64,000 nucleotides of DNA from contig NZ_JAANOQ010000007.1 in NCBI RefSeq assembly GCF_011305415.1, positions 62,001 to 126,000 on the forward strand. The letters run 5' to 3'. This document shows positions 62,246 to 64,000 of the stretch, piece by piece. The stretch is from Flavobacterium bernardetii. GTDB taxonomy: Bacteria; Bacteroidota; Bacteroidia; Flavobacteriales; Flavobacteriaceae. Made by a program: the position numbers and the translations under genes. Within the stretch, counting starts at the first letter, position 1. Every line of letters begins with the position of its first letter. Below the pieces are notes generated by a model. That model did not search any database. It saw nothing but the letters and a program-made list of their open reading frames with translations, and was not told where the DNA came from.

Positions 62246-63607
62246 ATGGCTAAACTAAAAACTTCTTTCTTTTGTCAAAGTTGTGGGACTAACTACGCAA
62301 AATGGTTAGGACAATGTACTTCATGCAAACAATGGAATACAATTGTAGAAGAAATTATTCAAAAAGAAGAAAAACAAGCTTGGCGAAGTCCTTCATCTGA
62401 AGCTAAAAAAGTTGCCAAACCTTTAAAAATAAATGAAATTTCGACTTCAGAAGAAGTACGAATGAACACCACGGACGGCGAATTAAATCGCGTTTTAGGT
62501 GGCGGATTAGTACCGGGTTCTTTAACGCTTTTAGGCGGTGAACCTGGAATTGGAAAAAGTACGCTATTACTTCAAATTTCATTAAAACTACCCTACAAAA
62601 CCTTATATGTTTCAGGTGAAGAAAGTCAGAAACAAATAAAAATGCGTGCCGAAAGAATTACAGGTCAAACCGATAATTGTTTCATTTTAACCGAAACCAA
62701 AACACAAAATATCTTTCGTCAAATTGAAGAAATTGAACCAGAAGTGGTGATTATTGATTCGATTCAAACCTTACATACCGAATACATTGAATCTTCAGCG
62801 GGAAGCATTTCTCAAATTAGAGAATGTACTGCTGAACTGATTAAATTCGCCAAAGAAACCAATGTTCCAGTGATTTTAATCGGGCATATTACGAAAGACG
62901 GAACTATCGCTGGTCCGAAAATTCTAGAACATATGGTCGATACCGTTTTACAGTTTGAAGGCGACCGAAATCATGTCTACAGAATTCTTCGTGCCTTAAA
63001 AAACCGTTTTGGTTCTACAGCCGAATTAGGAATTTACGAAATGTTAGGCAACGGATTAAGAGAAGTTTCTAATCCGTCTGAAATACTAATTTCAAACAAA
63101 GACAATTACTTATCAGGAACTGCAATTGCTACAACTATCGAAGGCATGCGTCCGCTAATGATTGAAATTCAAGCTTTAGTTTCAACCGCCGTTTATGGCA
63201 CACCTCAACGTAGTACAACGGGTTATAATCTGAAAAGATTAAACATGATTTTAGCTGTTTTAGAAAAACGTGCAGGTTTTCGATTAGGTGCGAAAGACGT
63301 ATTTTTAAACATCACTGGTGGAATTAATGTGGACGATCCTGCGATTGACTTAGCCGTTGTTGCTGCCATTTTATCTTCGAACGAAGACATAACAATCGAT
63401 AAAGATTTTTGTTTTGCTGGAGAAGTCGGTTTAACTGGTGAAATTCGTCCGGTTAATAAAGTCGAACAACGTATTCATGAAGCAGAAAAATTAGGATTTT
63501 CAACCATTTTCGTATCGAAACACAATAAAATAAATCCAAAAGATTTTAAAATTGATGTACGAATGGTGAGTAAAATTGAAGATTTGGTAGAACAATTGTT
63601 TGGGTAA
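62246..63607 (+). CDS. radA: DNA repair protein RadA
   Basis: A 453-residue RecA-like ATPase that helps process recombination intermediates (branch migration). It begins with a C4 zinc finger, FFCQSCGTNYAKWLGQCTSC; the P-loop is GGEPGIGKSTLLLQ (about 96-109), the RadA-specific KNRFG motif appears as LKNRFGSTAELG, and the C-terminal half is the Lon-protease-like domain (LNITGGINVDDPAIDLAVVAAILSS and FAGEVGLTGEIRPV). Complete length. It stands alone, downstream of the esterase-like gene. Confidence 0.98.
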   Translation: MAKLKTSFFCQSCGTNYAKWLGQCTSCKQWNTIVEEIIQKEEKQAWRSPSSEAKKVAKPLKINEISTSEEVRMNTTDGELNRVLGGGLVPGSLTLLGGEPGIGKSTLLLQISLKLPYKTLYVSGEESQKQIKMRAERITGQTDNCFILTETKTQNIFRQIEEIEPEVVIIDSIQTLHTEYIESSAGSISQIRECTAELIKFAKETNVPVILIGHITKDGTIAGPKILEHMVDTVLQFEGDRNHVYRILRALKNRFGSTAELGIYEMLGNGLREVSNPSEILISNKDNYLSGTAIATTIEGMRPLMIEIQALVSTAVYGTPQRSTTGYNLKRLNMILAVLEKRAGFRLGAKDVFLNITGGINVDDPAIDLAVVAAILSSNEDITIDKDFCFAGEVGLTGEIRPVNKVEQRIHEAEKLGFSTIFVSKHNKINPKDFKIDVRMVSKIEDLVEQLFG

Positions 63608-63613
63608 AATTTG

Positions 63614-63621
63614 TATCTTTG
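63614..63621 (+). promoter_or_regulatory. Possible -7 element of the toxin-antitoxin operon
   Basis: TATCTTTG fits TAnnTTTG, 19 bases before the antitoxin ATG. TTG at 63596 is only 15 bases away, so the -33 spacing is short. Confidence 0.45.
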
Positions 63622-63640
63622 ACTATCAAATGAATGTATT

Positions 63641-63865
63641 ATGGACTTACAATTAGAAAAAATTGAACTAATCGAATTACTTTTAAACACAAAAAAAGAA
63701 GCTGTGTTAAAAAAGTTACGTGCTATTTTAGAAAAAGACCAAGAAATAAATTTAACTACTGAAGACTACGATATTATTGATAAAAGAAGAGAATTACATT
63801 TAAAAAATGAAACTAAATCTTATTCTTGGGAAGAAGTAAAATCAAATGCTCGATTAGCTAAATAA
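63641..63865 (+). CDS. Probable antitoxin of a ParE-type module
   Basis: A 74-residue, helical, charged protein (MDLQLEKIELIELLLNTKKEAVLKK ...) with a C-terminal region YSWEEVKSNARLAK typical of antitoxins that wrap around RelE/ParE toxins. Its stop codon overlaps the toxin ATG by one base (TAATG), the usual arrangement of type II modules. It should bind the toxin and, with it, repress its own promoter. The DNA-binding motif is not clear from the sequence, so the family assignment rests on context and the C-terminus. Confidence 0.82.
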   Translation: MDLQLEKIELIELLLNTKKEAVLKKLRAILEKDQEINLTTEDYDIIDKRRELHLKNETKSYSWEEVKSNARLAK

Positions 63866-64000
63866 TGAAATACCATTTAATAATTAAAGAAGAAGCTAAT
63901 CAGGAAATTATTGATTCTTATTTATATTACGAAAACCAATCTAAAGATTTAGGAGAAAAATTTCTAGAAAATTTAGAAACTTATTTTGATAGAATTCAAA
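63865..64000 (+). CDS. RelE/ParE family toxin (cut by window end)
   Basis: The first 45 residues are visible, starting MKYHLIIKEEANQEIIDSYL and containing YYENQSKDLGEKFLENLE, the classic N-terminal pattern of ParE/RelE toxins (helical pair and the E-A-x-x-E-I-x-D-x-x-x-Y-Y motif). Toxins of this fold inhibit gyrase or cleave mRNA; the part of the protein needed to tell these apart is outside the window. It overlaps the antitoxin by one base. Full length should be about 95-100 residues. Confidence 0.85.
   Translation, partial: MKYHLIIKEEANQEIIDSYLYYENQSKDLGEKFLENLETYFDRIQ

Overview
This window is low-GC (roughly one third G+C by eye) chromosomal DNA of a bacterium of the Bacteroidota, almost certainly family Flavobacteriaceae and close to Flavobacterium. 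The evidence is: two large surface proteins with type IX secretion (T9SS) C-terminal sorting domains; a TonB-dependent receptor with a carboxypeptidase-like N-terminal domain; a DUF4270 lipoprotein; a short NuoG; promoters of the Bacteroidota type (TTTG - 19 nt - TAnnTTTG) and no Shine-Dalgarno-led starts. It is mostly housekeeping sequence. I see no rRNA, tRNA, CRISPR array, prophage or transposase gene.

Layout. 1-5.8 kb: end of a HIT protein, a secreted SH3-like protein, an orphan sensor kinase, a flavin reductase, an OB-like DUF3127 protein with an SSB-like tail, aat, two small conserved proteins and tag. 5.7-10.2 kb: queuosine-precursor transporter and a giant TraB/GumN protein, in one operon with tag. 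10.4-18.3 kb: AIM24-like protein, prolyl oligopeptidase, TonB receptor with a small His/Cys protein, asd, and a TlpA-like thioredoxin. 18.4-20.4 kb: aspS and a cold-shock protein. 20.6-33.4 kb: a complete fourteen-gene nuoA-N operon behind a textbook promoter. 33.4-34.0 kb: a non-coding block with a 119-bp tandem repeat and a nested palindrome. 34.0-41.8 kb: two T9SS cargo proteins sharing the same terminator sequence. 42.1-50.4 kb: biotin genes (a ketosynthase, bioA, bioD, bioF) interleaved with a lipoprotein, a DUF2007 zinc-ribbon protein and a GumN/ECF-sigma/membrane-protein operon. 50.4-52.3 kb: atpC and atpD. 52.4-54.1 kb: a two-gene ABC transporter between two copies of the glmS 3' end and terminator. 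54.1-58.6 kb: glmS, a DUF4270 lipoprotein and a half-length starch-synthase-like protein. 58.7-64 kb: panC, panD, a flippase-like membrane protein, an esterase-fold protein lacking the usual serine, radA, and the start of a ParE-type toxin-antitoxin pair.

The points that most deserve a second look are the ABC module between 42-bp direct repeats behind glmS; a 20-codon, intergenic-type repeat sitting in frame inside bioF; the FabF-like ketosynthase fused by overlap to bioA; the esterase-fold protein with Asp in place of the nucleophilic Ser; and the SSB-like acidic tip on the DUF3127 protein. All identifications come from reading the sequence and remembered family features; no database search was run.
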